NCBI GenBank assembly: GCA_023417885.1
Contig: JAEZED010000138.1
Location: 1 to 18,972, forward strand
Reading direction: 5' to 3'
Length of the DNA stretch: 18,972 nucleotides
Source: Planctomycetota bacterium
Lineage (GTDB): Bacteria; Planctomycetota; Phycisphaerae; Tepidisphaerales; Tepidisphaeraceae
Position 1 is the stretch's first letter, and each line of letters opens with the position of its first letter. Positions 10,133-16,884 of the stretch are shown piece after piece. The position numbers and the translations under genes are program-made. Below the pieces are notes generated by a model. The model saw only the letters and a list, made by a program, of their open reading frames with translations. It had not been told where the DNA came from and did not search any database.

Positions 10133-10198
10133 GCAGGCGGACGCAGCCGCCCTCGGCTGAGACGGCCTTCAGCAGCATTCCCCGAGCCCAGCATTGGC

Positions 10199-10747
10199 AT
10201 GAAAGAGCAACACTCCACTCTCGCCCTCACCTACGCCCGGTCGCTGCTGGAGCTCGCCAACGAGCGCAACGAGACCGAGGCCGTCGCCAACGACGTCGAC
10301 GCGCTCGGGCAGATCCTCGAGGAGAACCCCACCTTCACGGACTTCCTGAAGGACCCGGGGATCGGCCCGGAGGAGCGCTCCTCCGTGCTGGAGCGCGTCT
10401 TCGGCGGGAAGCTGAACGTCCTGCTCGATCGCCTGCTGCGGATCATGTCGGAGCGCCAGCGTCTGGCGGCGCTGCCGGAGGTGCTGTCGGCGTTCGAGCA
10501 CCTGCTGGACGAGCAGCTGGGCAAGGTCGAGGTGGACGTGACCGTCGCCGAGCGGCTGAGCGAGGCGGAGCTGGAGGACGTCCGTCGGCGGGTGAGCGAG
10601 GCGCTGTCGAAGGAGGCGGTGGTTCACCAGTACGTGGACGAGGCGATCATCGGCGGGCTCGTGCTGCGGGTGGGCGACCAGGTGGTGGACGCGAGCGTGC
10701 GCAGGCAGTTGGAGGCGATGCGGCAGCGACTGCTCCGCGGGGCGTAG
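10199..10747 (+). CDS. atpH: ATP synthase F1 subunit delta
   Basis: 182 residues, normal for the delta (OSCP-type) subunit that ties the F1 head to the b stalk. Family features are visible: the N-terminal TYARSLLELANE helix, a helical bundle to about residue 105 (LLRIMSERQRLAALPEVLSAF), and the C-terminal part with the conserved IIGGLVLRVGDQVVDASVRRQLEAMRQRL. The ATG at 10199 gives a standard N-terminus; there is no strong ribosome binding site in the 66-base gap after atpF. The final G of its TAG stop is the first base of a heptamer repeat array that fills the gap to atpA. Confidence 0.95.
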   Translation: MKEQHSTLALTYARSLLELANERNETEAVANDVDALGQILEENPTFTDFLKDPGIGPEERSSVLERVFGGKLNVLLDRLLRIMSERQRLAALPEVLSAFEHLLDEQLGKVEVDVTVAERLSEAELEDVRRRVSEALSKEAVVHQYVDEAIIGGLVLRVGDQVVDASVRRQLEAMRQRLLRGA

Positions 10748-10837
10748 TCATGGGTCATTCGTCATGGGTCACCGACCGCACCGGAGCGGTGACCATGAGC
10801 GGGCGACACCAATGACAAGTGACATATGACAAGTGAC
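10747..10837. repeat. Mirrored heptamer array (GTCANNN x4 / NNNTGAC x4) with central hairpin
   Basis: Four 7-base units GTCANNN start at 10747, 10754, 10761 and 10768. Four 7-base units NNNTGAC, in the opposite orientation, start at 10810, 10817, 10824 and 10831. Between them, GGTCACCG (10767-10774) and CGGTGACC (10787-10794) are perfect inverted repeats; pairing extends outward to TCATG/CATGA with one bulged base. The whole gap between atpH and atpA, up to 21 bases before the atpA ATG, is thus one fold-back structure. No protein gene is seen in it. Confidence 0.8.
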
Positions 10838-10858
10838 TACTGATCGAGGTTTAGCGAC

Positions 10859-12373
10859 ATGGCCATCAACGTCTCTGAAATCACCAGCGTACTCAAGCGC
10901 GAGATCGCCAACTTCGAGGACCGGCTCAAGGTCAGCGAGGTGGGCACCGTGATCGAGGTGGGCGACGGCATCGCCCGCATCTACGGCCTGAAGAACGCCA
11001 TGGCCGGCGAGCTCCTGGAGTTCGAGAACGGCGTCATGGGCCAGGTCTTCAACCTCGAGGAGGAGTCGATCGGCGCCGTCGTCTACGGCAACTACCTCGA
11101 CATCAAGGAGGGCGACACCGTCAAGAGCACGGGCCGCCTCCTGGAGGTGCCGGTCGGCGAGGAAATGGTCGGCCGCGTCGTGAACCCGCTGGGCATCCCG
11201 CTCGACGGCGGCAGCCCGATCTCCACCTCCACGACGCGCAAGATGGACATCGTCGCCCCCGGCATCGCCGAGCGCCAGCCGGTGCACGAGCCGCTGGAGA
11301 CCGGCCTGAAGGCGATCGACTCCATGATCCCGATCGGGCGCGGGCAGCGTGAGCTGATCATCGGCGACCGCAAGACGGGCAAGTCCGCCATCGCGATCGA
11401 CACGATCATCAACCAGCGCGGCAAGGGCGTGAAGTGCTTCTACGTCGCGATCGGCCAGAAGGAATCCACCGTCGCCGGCATCGTCGAAACGCTCCGCCAG
11501 CACGGCGCGATGGAGTACACCACCGTCATCAGCGCCGCCGCCAGCGACCCCGCGCCGCTCCAGTACATCGCCCCTTACGCCGGCTGCGCCATGGCCGAGC
11601 ACTTCATGTGGCAGGGGCAGGCCACCCTCTGCGTCTACGACGACCTCACCAAGCAGGCGGCCGCCTACCGGCAGCTCTCCCTGCTCCTGCGCCGCCCGCC
11701 GGGCCGCGAGGCCTTCCCGGGCGACGTCTTCTACCTCCACAGCCGCCTGCTGGAGCGCGCCGTCAAGCTCTCCGACGAGAACGGCGGCGGGTCGCTCACC
11801 GCCCTGCCGATCATCGAGACGCAGGAAGGCGAGGTCTCGGCCTACATCCCGACGAACGTGATCTCGATCACCGACGGGCAGATCTACCTGGAGCCTGACC
11901 TCTTCTTCGCCGGCGTCCGCCCCGCCATCAACGTCGGCATCTCCGTCAGCCGCGTCGGCGGAAACGCACAGACGAAGGCGATGAAGAAGGTCGCCGGCTC
12001 GCTGCGCCTGGACCTGGCCGCCTACCGCGAGCTGGAGGCCTTCGCCCAGCTCGGCACGGAGCTCGATCCCGCCACGCAGCGCCAGCTCGACCGCGGGGCG
12101 CGCCTGGTGGAGCTGCTGAAGCAGCCGCAGTACCAGCCGATGTCGTTCGAGCAGCAGGTCATGGTGATCTACGCCGGCACGCAGGGGTACCTGGACACGG
12201 TGCCGGTGAACCGGGTGCGCGAGTGGCAGGATCGCTTCCTGGAGTTCGTCGACCAGAGCCACAGCAGCGTGCGCGAGCGCCTGCTGGAGACGAAGGCCCT
12301 TGGCGAGGACGTCGAGGCGGACCTGAAGAAGGCGGCCCAAGAGTTCAACGAGAAGGTCTTCAACAAGGCCTGA
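10859..12373 (+). CDS. atpA: ATP synthase F1 subunit alpha
   Basis: 504 residues, full length for the alpha subunit, the non-catalytic nucleotide-binding partner of beta in the F1 head. Visible features: beta-barrel N-terminus (VGTVIEVGDGIARIYGLKN), Walker A GDRKTGKS at 169-176 (the family usually has Q where K172 is), PRD-like region RRPPGREAFPGDVFYLHSRL, and the conserved arginine R365 in ISVSRVGGNAQ, which reaches into the catalytic site of beta. The ATG at 10859 has GAGG about nine bases upstream. It follows the repeat-filled gap after atpH. Unusually, no atpG follows: the next features are a strong terminator hairpin and a composite repeat, then xseA. Confidence 0.97.
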   Translation: MAINVSEITSVLKREIANFEDRLKVSEVGTVIEVGDGIARIYGLKNAMAGELLEFENGVMGQVFNLEEESIGAVVYGNYLDIKEGDTVKSTGRLLEVPVGEEMVGRVVNPLGIPLDGGSPISTSTTRKMDIVAPGIAERQPVHEPLETGLKAIDSMIPIGRGQRELIIGDRKTGKSAIAIDTIINQRGKGVKCFYVAIGQKESTVAGIVETLRQHGAMEYTTVISAAASDPAPLQYIAPYAGCAMAEHFMWQGQATLCVYDDLTKQAAAYRQLSLLLRRPPGREAFPGDVFYLHSRLLERAVKLSDENGGGSLTALPIIETQEGEVSAYIPTNVISITDGQIYLEPDLFFAGVRPAINVGISVSRVGGNAQTKAMKKVAGSLRLDLAAYRELEAFAQLGTELDPATQRQLDRGARLVELLKQPQYQPMSFEQQVMVIYAGTQGYLDTVPVNRVREWQDRFLEFVDQSHSSVRERLLETKALGEDVEADLKKAAQEFNEKVFNKA

Positions 12374-12394
12374 ACCGCCCGATCACGAAACCCG

Positions 12395-12427
12395 AAGGGC
12401 CGCGGCATCTCACGTGCCGCGGCCCTT
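12395..12427 (+). terminator. Hairpin terminator after atpA
   Basis: A perfect 13-bp stem (AAGGGCCGCGGCA at 12395-12407 with its complement at 12415-12427) encloses a 7-base loop and is followed by TCATTG, a weak T tract. It starts 21 bases after the atpA stop. It should end the atp transcript. Nine bases of each arm (GCCGCGGCA and TGCCGCGGC) are shared with the dispersed palindrome family found just downstream. Confidence 0.8.
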
Positions 12428-12438
12428 TCATTGCGCTA

Positions 12439-12463
12439 AGCCGCGGCACGGCGTGCCGCAGGC
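12439..12463 (+). repeat. Dispersed GC-rich palindrome, copy P1
   Basis: The core is GCGGCAC, three bases, GTGCCGC. It is the exact reverse complement of copy P3 over all 25 bases. It lies 11 bases after the atpA terminator and forms the left end of the composite repeat. Confidence 0.85.
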
Positions 12464-12480
12464 GGTCCCGGAAGTGGAAA

Positions 12481-12520
12481 CACGAAGGGCACGAAGTGTT
12501 GTGACACGAAGGACACGAAG
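12481..12520 (+). repeat. CACGAAG word array, left arm
   Basis: CACGAAG occurs at 12481, 12490, 12505 and 12514 (spacing 9, 15, 9). The right arm of the element repeats this pattern in reverse with spacing 9, 14, 9, which shows that the two arms share an origin. Confidence 0.8.
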
Positions 12521-12542
12521 AGCGATGGGGCTCTGGCGCGCT

Positions 12543-12567
12543 GCCTGCGGCACGCGGTGCCGCGGCT
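12543..12567 (-). repeat. Dispersed GC-rich palindrome, copy P2
   Basis: Same orientation as P3 and differing from it by one base, in the loop (GCGGCAC-GCG-GTGCCGC). It separates the left CACGAAG array from the 21-bp tandem array and has no mirror partner on the right side. Confidence 0.8.
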
Positions 12568-12599
12568 ATGGTGCGTCTCGTGCGGGGTCCGGCGTGCGG

Positions 12600-12704
12600 T
12601 GTTCTGAGTTCTTTTTGCCTTGTTCTGGGTCCTTTTCACCACGTCCTGGGTCCTTTTCGTGGCATTCTGAGCTCTTCTTGCTCTGTTCTGGACCCTTCTT
12701 GCCG
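12600..12704 (-). repeat. 21-bp tandem array A, five units
   Basis: Five head-to-tail 21-base units start at 12600, 12621, 12642, 12663 and 12684, with no spacers. The common core is TTCTGGGTCCTTTT; units 1 and 4 carry a GAGTTC or GAGCTC variant in place of GGGTCC. The units are the reverse complement of array B, which begins at the next base. Confidence 0.9.
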
Positions 12705-12851
12705 TGAAAAGGACCCAGAACAGGGCAAAAAGGACCCAGCTCGCGGTGAAAAGGACCCAGAACGGCGCGAAAAGAGCTCAGATTGCCTTGAAAAGGACCA
12801 AGAACGGGTTGAAAAGGACCCGGGACGGGTTGAAAAGGATCCATCCCGATC
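12705..12851 (+). repeat. 21-bp tandem array B, six units plus a decayed seventh
   Basis: Units start at 12705, 12726, 12747, 12768, 12789, 12810 and 12831, exactly 21 bases apart. The core is GAAAAGGACCCAGAAC; unit 4 has GAGCTC in place of GGACCC, and the seventh diverges after GGATCC. Because 21 is a multiple of three, the array reads as a repeating heptapeptide (KRTQNGA-like) in one frame, which accounts for open frames here. Confidence 0.9.
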
Positions 12852-12926
12852 CGATTCGGATCGAGCGCGAGCCGACAACGACTCGCCCTCGACCACGCCG
12901 AACCACGCGCGGGGCGCCCTGGGTGC

Positions 12927-12965
12927 CTTCGTGTCCTTCGTGTCTCCAGCTTCGTGTTCTTCGTG
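12927..12965 (-). repeat. CTTCGTG word array, right arm
   Basis: CTTCGTG, the reverse complement of CACGAAG, occurs at 12927, 12936, 12950 and 12959. Followed by GACTTCCGG, it mirrors the left arm of the composite repeat. Confidence 0.8.
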
Positions 12966-12985
12966 TCTCGACTTCCGGAGCCACG

Positions 12986-13010
12986 GCCTGCGGCACGCCG
13001 TGCCGCGGCT
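12986..13010 (-). repeat. Dispersed GC-rich palindrome, copy P3
   Basis: Exact reverse complement of P1 over 25 bases, with one more matching base on each outer side (12438 and 13011). It forms the right end of the composite repeat. Confidence 0.85.
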
Positions 13011-13011
13011 T

Positions 13012-13117
13012 CCCTTTTCGTCTCTTCGACTCTTCGTCTCTCTCTCCGTCGCTTCGTCGCTTCGTCGCTTCCCACCTCCGTCTCTCCGTCTCTCTCCGAC
13101 CCCGATACACTTCCCCT
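13012..13117 (-). repeat. Low-complexity purine-rich tract (minus strand) before xseA
   Basis: On the plus strand this is mostly pyrimidines and G, built from short words: CGTCGCTT three times near 13048-13070, then CCGTCTCT and TCTCTCCG copies to 13100. It fills the space between the composite repeat and the xseA start. No promoter or ribosome binding site is recognisable in it. Confidence 0.6.
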
Positions 13118-14785
13118 GTGACCAGCTTCTGGGACGTTCATGGCAGGCTGAATCGGCGCGATGAGCGCGCTTCGCCCGCGACGGAAGCGGCGGAGGGCGC
13201 GGGGCGGGCGCGCCCGGGGGAGTCGGGGCGGGAGGCGCTTTCCGTCACGCAGCTCACCGCCCGGATCAAGACTGCCCTCGACAAGGGCCTCCCCAGCACG
13301 ATCGCCGTCGTCGGGGAGGTCAGCGAGTGGACGCGCGCGCCCAGCGGGCATCGCTACTTCTGCCTGAAGGATGAACGCGCCTCCATCAACTGCGTCATGT
13401 GGCAGTCCGACGCCCGCTCCCTCGCCTTCGAGCCGACGGTCGGGCAGGAACTCATCGCCATCGGAGCGCTCGATGTCTACGGGCCGCGCGGACAGTACCA
13501 GCTTCGCTGCCGCCGGCTCGAGCCCAGCGGCCAGGGCGCGCGCGACCTCGCCCTGCGCCAGCTCACGGAGCGCCTGCGCGCCGAGGGGCTTTTCGATCCG
13601 TCGCGCAAGCGCCCGCTGCCCCAGTACCCGCAGAACGTGGCGATCGTCACCAGCCCGAAGGCGGCAGGATACCAGGATGTGCTGAAGGTGCTGCGGCGTC
13701 ATCGCCACCTGCGGCTGATGCTCTGCCCGGTGCCCGTGCAGGGGGAGGGGGCGGCCGAGCGCATCGCCGCGGCGCTGTCGGTGCTGTCGCGCCAGCACGA
13801 GGACGTCGGGGGGATCGACGTTGTTCTGCTGGTGCGCGGCGGCGGGTCGGCGGAGGATTTGTGGGCCTTCAACGAGGAGCCCGTGGCCCGCGCCGTCGCC
13901 GGCATGAGCGTGCCGGTGATCACGGGAATCGGGCACCAGACCGACCGGACGCTGGCCGACCTGGCCGCGGACGTCGAGGCCCACACGCCTACCGAGGCGG
14001 CGCAGGTGCTGGTGCGTCACTGGAAGAACGCTCCGGATCGCCTCGAGCACCTGGGCATCGCCCTGCGGCGCAACTGGCGTGATCTCCAGCGTGAGCGGCG
14101 CGAGATCGTGCGCGCGGCACTGCGTCACGAGATGTTCCGCCGTCCCGTCGAGGGCGTGAACCGGCGCAGGCAGCGTGTGGACGAGTTGAGCTTCGCCCTG
14201 GCCCGCGCCATCCGCCGCCTGGCCCGGGAAACAGGCGAGCGCCTGCGCGAATGGGGGCGCATCCTCGAGAGCCGGCACCCGCGCCAGCGCGTGGCGCTGG
14301 ATCGCCGGCACATCGCGGAGTTCGAGGGGCGTCTGAAGGCATCCTGGGTGGGCCTGCGCTCCGCCCGCGCCGCCGGCCTGGTCGAAGCTCGCCGGAAGCT
14401 GGACGGCGCTATGCGCGCCGCGCTGGCCTCGCGTCGCCAGCGGAGCCGGACGCTGGAGATGGCCCTGTTTCGTCACAGTCCGGAGGGGCAGGCGCGGCTG
14501 ATGCGCCAGCGCCTGGCGGCCCTTGGCGATCGACTGGCCCGCGCCGGCGAGCAGAACCATCGCCACGCGCGCTCAAGCCTGTCGGCGATGGAGGGGAGGC
14601 TCCGGGCCCTGGATCCGACCGCCGTCCTCCGCCGGGGGTACAGCCTGACGGTCGTCAGCCGCACGGGCTCGCTTCTCCGTTCGGCGTCGGACGCCCGGCC
14701 CGGGGACGAGCTCGTGACCCGGACGGCGGACGGCGAGGTGCGGAGCACGGTCGGCGAGCGGCGTCAGGCGGAGCTTTTTGAGTGA
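13118..14785 (+). CDS. xseA: Exonuclease VII large subunit
   Basis: 555 residues (E. coli about 456). Exonuclease VII degrades single-stranded DNA to short oligonucleotides in the cytoplasm, with XseB as partner. After a 40-residue Arg/Glu/Ala-rich leader comes the OB-fold domain (LSVTQLTARIKTAL, IAVVGEVSEWTRAPSGHRYF), then the catalytic domain with VAIVTSPKAAGYQDVL, RGGGSAEDLWAFNEEP (GGGS at 241-244) and TGIGHQTDRTLADLAADVEA (H273, D276), a long Arg-rich helical region, and the closing LDPTAVLRRGYSLT motif. The GTG at 13118 was chosen: it is the only reasonable start in frame downstream of the repeat region. The frame stays open upstream to 12704 only because the 21-bp repeats contain no stop. 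No ribosome binding site is clear, and no xseB is seen nearby. Confidence 0.93.
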   Translation: MTSFWDVHGRLNRRDERASPATEAAEGAGRARPGESGREALSVTQLTARIKTALDKGLPSTIAVVGEVSEWTRAPSGHRYFCLKDERASINCVMWQSDARSLAFEPTVGQELIAIGALDVYGPRGQYQLRCRRLEPSGQGARDLALRQLTERLRAEGLFDPSRKRPLPQYPQNVAIVTSPKAAGYQDVLKVLRRHRHLRLMLCPVPVQGEGAAERIAAALSVLSRQHEDVGGIDVVLLVRGGGSAEDLWAFNEEPVARAVAGMSVPVITGIGHQTDRTLADLAADVEAHTPTEAAQVLVRHWKNAPDRLEHLGIALRRNWRDLQRERREIVRAALRHEMFRRPVEGVNRRRQRVDELSFALARAIRRLARETGERLREWGRILESRHPRQRVALDRRHIAEFEGRLKASWVGLRSARAAGLVEARRKLDGAMRAALASRRQRSRTLEMALFRHSPEGQARLMRQRLAALGDRLARAGEQNHRHARSSLSAMEGRLRALDPTAVLRRGYSLTVVSRTGSLLRSASDARPGDELVTRTADGEVRSTVGERRQAELFE

Positions 14786-14835
14786 TCGGCGCCGGTGGCG
14801 AACCCCCTTCCGAGGCGGTGCCGGTGGAGGACCCT

Positions 14836-14865
14836 TTGCGGCCCGGGGGGAACATTGCTTAGAAT
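14836..14865 (+). promoter_or_regulatory. Probable sigma70-type promoter for the pseudo-GspE/CvpA-like unit
   Basis: TTGCGG (14836-14841) and TAGAAT (14860-14865) are separated by 18 bases in the 239-base gap after xseA. The local AT content rises around ACATTGCTTAGAAT in otherwise very GC-rich sequence. Transcription would start near 14872, leaving a leader of about 150 bases. Confidence 0.5.
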
Positions 14866-14965
14866 GGTCTTTGCCCCTGCCGGTCGCCTTCCCTGCGCAC
14901 GCCCCTGACGGCGTCGCCGGCGCCCGGCCTCGACGTGACCCCGCCCCCCGCCGACTCGGCCGTGG

Positions 14966-14987
14966 GACGTGCCCTCCGAGGCACGTC
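14966..14987 (+). promoter_or_regulatory. Leader hairpin upstream of the pseudo-GspE gene
   Basis: GACGTGCC (14966-14973) and GGCACGTC (14980-14987) form a perfect 8-bp stem with a 6-base loop, ending 37 bases before the ATG at 15025. In the predicted transcript leader it could influence translation or stability. No riboswitch class is recognised. Confidence 0.45.
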
Positions 14988-15024
14988 GCCCTCACCGACC
15001 GGCATCGGACCTGCTGGAGTACGG

Positions 15025-16830
15025 ATGTCGCTGGTTGACGCCCCCCTGTCCGCTGTTGCGCCCGCAGCCCTGCCCACCGGCCTGCCGTGGCCCGAGTCGC
15101 CCCTGCTCGCGCTCGACCCGGCGTCGGGCCTCGCCCTCCTGGCGCAGGCTCCCTACGGGGAGTACCTGCTCTGGTGGAAGATGCTGCCGTTCGTCCTGGT
15201 CTTCCTCGTCTGGATCCAGCTCTTGCTCTGGATCGACAAGGACACCCTCGCCAACCGATTGCCGCGCGAGCCGATCAACGCCGGCCTCTGGGCGCTGCTC
15301 CTCGCGGGCATGGTCGCCGTGCTGATGGTGCCGATGTTCGTCGTCGCCCTGGCGATCTTCGTCGCCCTCTTCGCCCTCTCCATCGGCGGATACCTCATCT
15401 GGCGAAACAGTGTCGTCGGGCTTTCGGACATCCCGGAGCAGACCGGCCTCTGGTTCAAGAACCTCTTCCGCAGCAAGAAGGTCAAGCGCTACGAGAAGAA
15501 GGAGGAGGCCGTCGCCGAGGGGATGATCACCCTCATGGACCGCCGCGGCGACGCGCCGGCGGTGCCGGCGCAGGAGGATCCGACCCGCCCCGCCTACGAG
15601 ACGAGTCACCGCCTCCTGCTCGACCCCCTCTACAAGGGCGCCGAGCGCATCAGCTTCGGCAACGCCGGCAACCGCTACGCCACCAAGTTCCGGGTGGACG
15701 GCGTCGATTACCCCGGCATGGCCGTCGAGCCGGAGGTCGCCAGCGCCACGCTCGACTACTTCAAGAACCTGGCGGGCCTGGACCTTGGCGAGCGGCGCAA
15801 ACTCCAGGTCGGGAAGATCAAGGCCCGCACCGCGATGGCGACCCACGACATCGAGGTGCAAACCAGCGGCACCCGCGCTGGCGAGACCCTCGTGATGGAG
15901 GTCGATCGCGGCGCCCGCTACCGCCAGCGCGCCACCGCCCTGGGCTTCACCCCGCAGCAGCGCACGGTGCTGGCCGAATCGGTCGCGGAGAACACGGGCC
16001 TGGTGATCGCCGCCGCCCCGGCGGGCGGTGGGCTGAGCGCGCTCCTTTACGGGCTCGTGCAGGAGCACGACGCCTTCGTGCAGCACATCATCACGCTGGA
16101 GCGTCCGATCGAGCGCGAGCTCGAAGGGACGACGCAGAACGAGCTTGCGGTCGGCACCGACCCCGCCGAGGAGGCCAAGCAGGTCTCCTGGATCGCCGAC
16201 CAGATGCCGGACGTCTTCATGGTCTCCGGCCTCGAAGGTCGCGAAGCGTCGCGCGAGGCGATCCGCCTGGCGGGCGAGGAGCGCCGTCGCGTATACCTGG
16301 GCCTGCGCGCCAACGACGTGGCCGATGCGCTGGCCCGGTGGCGCCAGCTCGTCGGGGACACGAAGGGCGCGCTGGGTCGGCTCGAGATGGTGATCGCCGG
16401 CCGCTCCCTCCGGAAGCTGTGCGATGCCTGCAAGGTTCCCTACACCCCGCCGGAGGCGGCGCTGGCGAAGATGGGCGTGCCCAAGGGGAAGGTGCAGCAG
16501 CTCTTCCGTGCCCGCACCGAGCCGTTGCTCGACCAGCGCGGCAATCCCGTGCCGTGCGAGTTCTGCAACCAGCTCGGATACAAGGGACGCCTGGGCGTCT
16601 TCGAGCTCCTGCGCATCGACTCGGCGGCACGCCAGGCGCTGGCGCAGGACATGAGCCCCACCGCCGTCCGCAACCTGCTCCGGGCGCAGAAGCTCCCGAC
16701 GCTCAACGAGGCAGCGCTCCGTGCCGTCGTGGCCGGGCACACCGACCTGGGCGAGGTCCAGCGGGTCATGACCCCCGCGGCCTCCCCGGCGCCGCGTCGT
16801 CCTCCGGCCCCGCCCGCCTCCGTCGCTTGA
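15025..16830 (+). CDS. Membrane-anchored GspE/PilB-family protein with degenerate ATPase motifs
   Basis: 601 residues. Three membrane helices lie at about 49-69 and 87-125, followed by a basic linker. From about 200 the sequence follows secretion/pilus ATPases: FRVDGVDYP, NLAGLDLGERRKLQVGKIKA, GETLVMEV, the Asp-box-like region ITLERPIERELEGTTQNE, and the zinc site with C466, C469, C511 and C514 before GYKGRLGVFELL. Yet the Walker A reads AAPAGGGLSALLY, with L337 where the lysine should be; the Walker B region reads PDVFMVSGLEGRE, lacking the acidic pair; and the His-box His is R428. It therefore probably cannot hydrolyse ATP and may act as a structural or regulatory partner. GGAG precedes the ATG at 15025; an in-frame ATG-less extension upstream to 14935 is not needed. 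It is 54 bases ahead of the CvpA-like gene. Confidence 0.85.
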   Translation: MSLVDAPLSAVAPAALPTGLPWPESPLLALDPASGLALLAQAPYGEYLLWWKMLPFVLVFLVWIQLLLWIDKDTLANRLPREPINAGLWALLLAGMVAVLMVPMFVVALAIFVALFALSIGGYLIWRNSVVGLSDIPEQTGLWFKNLFRSKKVKRYEKKEEAVAEGMITLMDRRGDAPAVPAQEDPTRPAYETSHRLLLDPLYKGAERISFGNAGNRYATKFRVDGVDYPGMAVEPEVASATLDYFKNLAGLDLGERRKLQVGKIKARTAMATHDIEVQTSGTRAGETLVMEVDRGARYRQRATALGFTPQQRTVLAESVAENTGLVIAAAPAGGGLSALLYGLVQEHDAFVQHIITLERPIERELEGTTQNELAVGTDPAEEAKQVSWIADQMPDVFMVSGLEGREASREAIRLAGEERRRVYLGLRANDVADALARWRQLVGDTKGALGRLEMVIAGRSLRKLCDACKVPYTPPEAALAKMGVPKGKVQQLFRARTEPLLDQRGNPVPCEFCNQLGYKGRLGVFELLRIDSAARQALAQDMSPTAVRNLLRAQKLPTLNEAALRAVVAGHTDLGEVQRVMTPAASPAPRRPPAPPASVA

Positions 16831-16884
16831 GGCGCCACACCGACCGCTCCCGTCCACCGACTCCCCCGCCGACACGAACACGCC

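Larger units (their letters stand above)
12438..13011. repeat. Mirror-symmetric composite repeat element with 26-bp terminal inverted repeats
   Basis: The first 26 bases (12438-12463) and last 26 bases (12986-13011) are perfect inverted copies. The similarity continues inward: CCGGAAGT and then four CACGAAG words on the left; the same in reverse on the right, giving imperfect arms of about 82-85 bases. Inside are a further palindrome (P2, 12543-12567), two opposed 21-bp tandem arrays meeting at 12704/12705, and an 8-bp palindrome at 12847-12863 (CGATCCGA-T-TCGGATCG). There is no transposase or other convincing gene. No target-site duplication is evident at the ends. It resembles a non-autonomous fold-back element, but a family is not recognised. 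Confidence 0.75.

Noticed and set aside
10769..12340. 523-codon minus-strand open frame opposite atpA
   Set aside because: Antisense shadow of a highly conserved gene, without recognisable domains.
12600..12851. CRISPR array
   Set aside because: The 21-bp units are directly adjacent with no unique spacers, the units vary, the orientation flips in the middle, and there are no cas genes.
12704..13117. Upstream extension of xseA (138 codons with KRTQNGA-like heptads)
   Set aside because: The heptads are the 21-bp DNA repeats read in frame; exonuclease VII has no such domain. The GTG at 13118 is the better start.
12374..13117. A degraded atpG gene in the gap after atpA
   Set aside because: No frame shows gamma-subunit motifs; the region is made of a terminator, nested short repeats and low-complexity sequence.
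12566..13164. Repeat-encoded proteins on either strand (VLGPFQP-like or KRTQ-like heptads)
   Set aside because: The array stays open in several frames on both strands because its period is a multiple of three and its unit lacks stops. No ribosome binding site or non-repeat domain supports a gene.
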